A stretch of DNA of 64,000 nt from the NCBI GenBank assembly GCA_047495785.1, contig JBLDXI010000010.1, positions 1,054,001 through 1,118,000 on the forward strand, written 5' to 3'. The notes below the pieces were generated by a model. It ran no database searches. It was not told the origin of the DNA and saw only the letters and a program-made list of their open reading frames with translations. The stretch is from Lepidodermella squamata. Taxonomy: Eukaryota > Gastrotricha. Below are positions 61,316-64,000 of the stretch, piece by piece (the stretch's first letter is position 1; the number at the start of each line of letters is the position of its first letter). A program made the translations under genes and the position numbers.

Positions 61316-64000
61316 TCAAGGGCATTGGCATGTTACTCCGGGGACGCAACATCTCAGCATGCTCTCGAAGTATAAATTGGGGGAGTGGAAAACGCTGACT
61401 TCAGACAAGCAAGCCTCATCGCGCTTCCAGTAAACCCCAGTCAGAATCAACCGCTCGCCGTAGATTGACTCTGTTTCGTAAGGAGCCTTCATGAGCAGCG
61501 GGCTGCCCTCATCTCCATCACAGGGCGCATCCTTCTCCGGCGCGCTAGCCTCGAAACAAGTTGCGTTGTCCAATTTAGGCCAAATTTCGTAGCATTTTGA
61601 GTAATCAAGATGGCCAGGTATGTATCGCAAGACAGAAGTGCTCGTCGGCGGTTTCCTGCCTCTTGAACCCCATCCTGGGACGAAATGAGTGTCTTTATCG
61701 TTGTACCAACTATCGGGAAGACAAACGTCGTTAACATAACGATTAGTCAAATCAATTGGCTCTGTCAGTTCAATGAAAACAATTCTGGTAGGTGGTTCGT
61801 AAAGAATTTTGGCAATGTAGTGGATTCGAGTGAATGATTCATCGACGCTTAAATCGTGTTCGCCAACGTAGACTTTATACGTGTTAAGCTCTTGATTGTC
61901 CATGTCGAAGCAGACTGATGATGTGATAAGGTAGAACTGGTCGATGATTGATGCTGAGCAAATGTGCCGGCCGTCTTTCCGAATTGAGGCTAAGAACGGG
62001 AATTCTCCCGCCTTAGCAACGGCATTCGCTGTCGTGGATGTTGGGTAGGCTGGTAGCGGGAGGCGGGGGCTTCCGCAGGGGGCGGAGCTTAGCACGACTC
62101 TGCAGGAATCGCGCAGTTTCAATATTTCATCATTTCCTAGGAAATCCGAGTGAACAGATACACATGCGATAGCATCTCCTGGATGAAGGCCGATTCTTCC
62201 TTGGCTAGAATAGCCAACCACAATGCCTTGCAAGTCGTTCCTCACTGAATTTGTAATCTGTGTGACCGATTTCGTGTCCGAATTGCAGTAGGCAATACCA
62301 TGGCGGCCGTAAACTCCATAAAACGAACTTGTTTTTTTATAGGTGAGCGCGAAAAAGGTCCATGCTCCCTTAGGCTGAACCATCCTAACAGAGGTTAATT
62401 TCTGATCTTGACCAGTGTATACCTCGATGAAATCACCGGAGTATTTTACGCATAAGGGAGAATCGCTGAGAAATTCGAAAAGCCCGCCACTTTTATCGGC
62501 ATTAGCGGCGCCTTTAGTGAAGAAGAAGCTTATCGTAAAGGCTTCGTCGATTTGAAGACCAGCCTTGTACAAATTCATAACTGGATTTTGAGACCCAAGG
62601 CTCTCCGTCGCTGTATTGGCATCTCCATATGGCCCGGTCACAAATTTCCCCGATTTAACACCATGTAATCCGTTTTTGCTAACGTCTTTCCCACCGTTTT
62701 GCTGATCCAAAGGCCAGTATGCCAGCAAATTGTTCTGTTTAGGCCAGATTGGTGGTTTAGAGCCTTTTGTTTCACAAACCTTCGGCAGTTGGGACATTTC
62801 GCTTCCAGTCAAAGCTGTTGAATACATCATGAAGCAGGCCAATTGATCGGTCATGCGTAGACTTGGATAGAAATCAGCCTGGATATCAGAGCGTAAACCA
62901 CGGCCGAATACTAAATAAGTAACTCCAGCATCCTTTACCGGTAGAGTTAGGTCAAATTCTTTCGATTCTTGGTTTCCACCAATTATTTTCAATTTGCTGG
63001 TCACGTGGTCATAAGTTATTGCAACAAAATTCCATTGTTTAGGCTTCAAAACTTGCGCACTAGCAACCAAATTACCCAAAGACCAAACCTCGATGCTTCC
63101 ATCTTGTTTATAACGCAGCCATACTTCTTTATTCCAAGTAGCTGTTTGAACTTCGAGGATGCCACCAGTTTCTTGATCAAGTAATGTGTACAAGTGGAAG
63201 GATATCGTGAAGCTTTGGGCCATCACCGGCTTTGCTGTAGCCATTGCTCCAATATGACAGTACATTCTCTGTGGACAATTGACTGAGTAAGAGGTCCTTT
63301 TATCGCCAAACGGGCCGGGTTGGTCGTACCTGCCATCAGTTTGCCTAGCTCGGCCAATGTAAGTCAAATGATTGAAGTCGCCAAGATCCGCAATATTGCT
63401 GGTTCCACTTTCACTGTCGAATGGCCAGAAACCAAGCAGTTGATCCTTTCGTGGCCATTCATTCGCGCCGCAGCTGCCAAAACATTTCCCCCTTAAAAAT
63501 GACTCATATTAGAGATTATTTCGGCATAGGAAATGGTTTTTACCCCCTGTCTTGGCAAGCTGAGCTCAGTTTACCCATCTCATACGATGCCAGCGAATCG
63601 TTGTAGTACATGAAGCATGCGAACTTGTCGTCTTTACTCATACCCAGCGGCTCGGTACCGCCTATGTTGAAGGTTATAAGACCCTTGTCTGTAACAAGAT
63701 TGATTCCTTTATCGTAGATAGGATTTGCATTGGGCGGTACGATAGTAAGTGTTTTCGAATCAGTACTGTAGGTCATTGCTACAAAATTCCACGTGTTTCT
63801 AGTTAGAATGTCATAGCGGCCAATAAGCTGCTCATCTCTCGTCCATACCTCCAAATAGCCAGGGTCGCGATAATTAACGAGAAATAGATCCCCAATTCGC
63901 AGGATCTCGCCATAAGACGTGATTTTCGAGTTGATGTAGAAAGAAACTGTGAATGATCTGCCGATTGGCACTTGGGCCGATCCTATGTTGTCGGTATTTT
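61316..64000 (-). CDS. LamG-domain protein with catalytically dead trypsin-like (S1) domain, 5' end beyond window
   Basis: Two exons are visible: 64000-63544 (open at the window edge) and 63491-61316, joined in phase 2 across a 52-base intron. At least three LamG/concanavalin-like domains follow one another, each opening with an xxLLAYWPLD- or FTISFHLYT-type strand and containing a WNFVAITYD-like segment. The last about 220 residues form an S1 peptidase fold (EFPFLASIRKDGRHICSASII) with GWG and Cys in place. All three catalytic positions are changed: the His block reads LITSSVCF, the Asp block RIVFIELTEP, and the Ser block CDGDEGSPLL with Glu for Ser. It should therefore be a non-enzymatic, secreted or matrix-bound serine-protease homologue. 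Such homologues act as cofactors or binders elsewhere; the role here is unknown. Confidence 0.85.

Noticed and set aside
1-64000. CRISPR arrays, rRNA genes, tRNAs, bacterial operons
   Set aside because: No spaced direct repeats, no rRNA-like or cloverleaf sequence was seen; spliced genes show this is animal nuclear DNA.

Overview
This 64 kb window is nuclear DNA of a compact animal genome. Most introns are 35-60 bases with GT-AG (occasionally GC-AG) ends and T-rich acceptors. Genes lie 0.2-1.5 kb apart, and the families are animal ones: Cys-loop receptors, class C GPCRs, kringle/C-type-lectin proteins, CUB and sushi domains, a DUF229 ectoenzyme, and SLC36-type transport. Two gene pairs have operon-like spacing: a poly(A) signal or its variant, then a T-rich AG acceptor just before the next start codon. 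This is what operons with spliced-leader trans-splicing look like. I read this as a nematode or another small trans-splicing invertebrate. The species cannot be fixed from the sequence.

Layout. 0-12 kb: a run of single-exon GABA-B-like class C receptors (a 3' fragment, one copy broken by two small indels, two intact copies), interrupted by an immunity-related-GTPase-like gene with a frameshift. 12-26.9 kb: a Ser/Lys-rich protein with an HNH-like Cys/His motif, a nine-exon Cys-loop receptor, a DUF229 ectoenzyme, a tiny Tyr-rich secreted protein, an amino-acid transporter, a STAND/NB-ARC ATPase with ankyrin repeats, and an Asn/Gly-rich secreted protein. 27.2-31.3 kb: two diverged copies of a two-gene cassette (A1-B1, A2-B2). 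The A proteins carry an R-x4-H-G motif like that of HEPN domains. This is the best candidate for an undescribed system. 32-39.8 kb: a second Cys-loop receptor with an odd pore helix, a small secreted peptide, another GABA-B-like receptor, and a secreted ankyrin-sushi-CUB protein.

40-51.5 kb: two tandem-type PAN/C-type-lectin/kringle genes about 9 kb apart, one with a +1 frameshift; between them lie a Cys-rich secreted gene and coding-like sequence I could not resolve. 53-64 kb: a purple acid phosphatase, a 15-exon thermolysin-type (M4) metallopeptidase with a TA-flanked MITE in one intron, and the 3' part of a LamG protein ending in a catalytically dead trypsin domain.

The exon structures given here were built by hand from splice sites and phase. 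Where all phases close and the total is a multiple of three, I say so. Many products are secreted or cell-surface proteins for sensing (GPCRs, ion channels) or for extracellular recognition and digestion (lectin/kringle, CUB, LamG, phosphatase, M4 protease). Three genes carry frame-breaking indels, so a test of assembly quality is needed before calling them pseudogenes.
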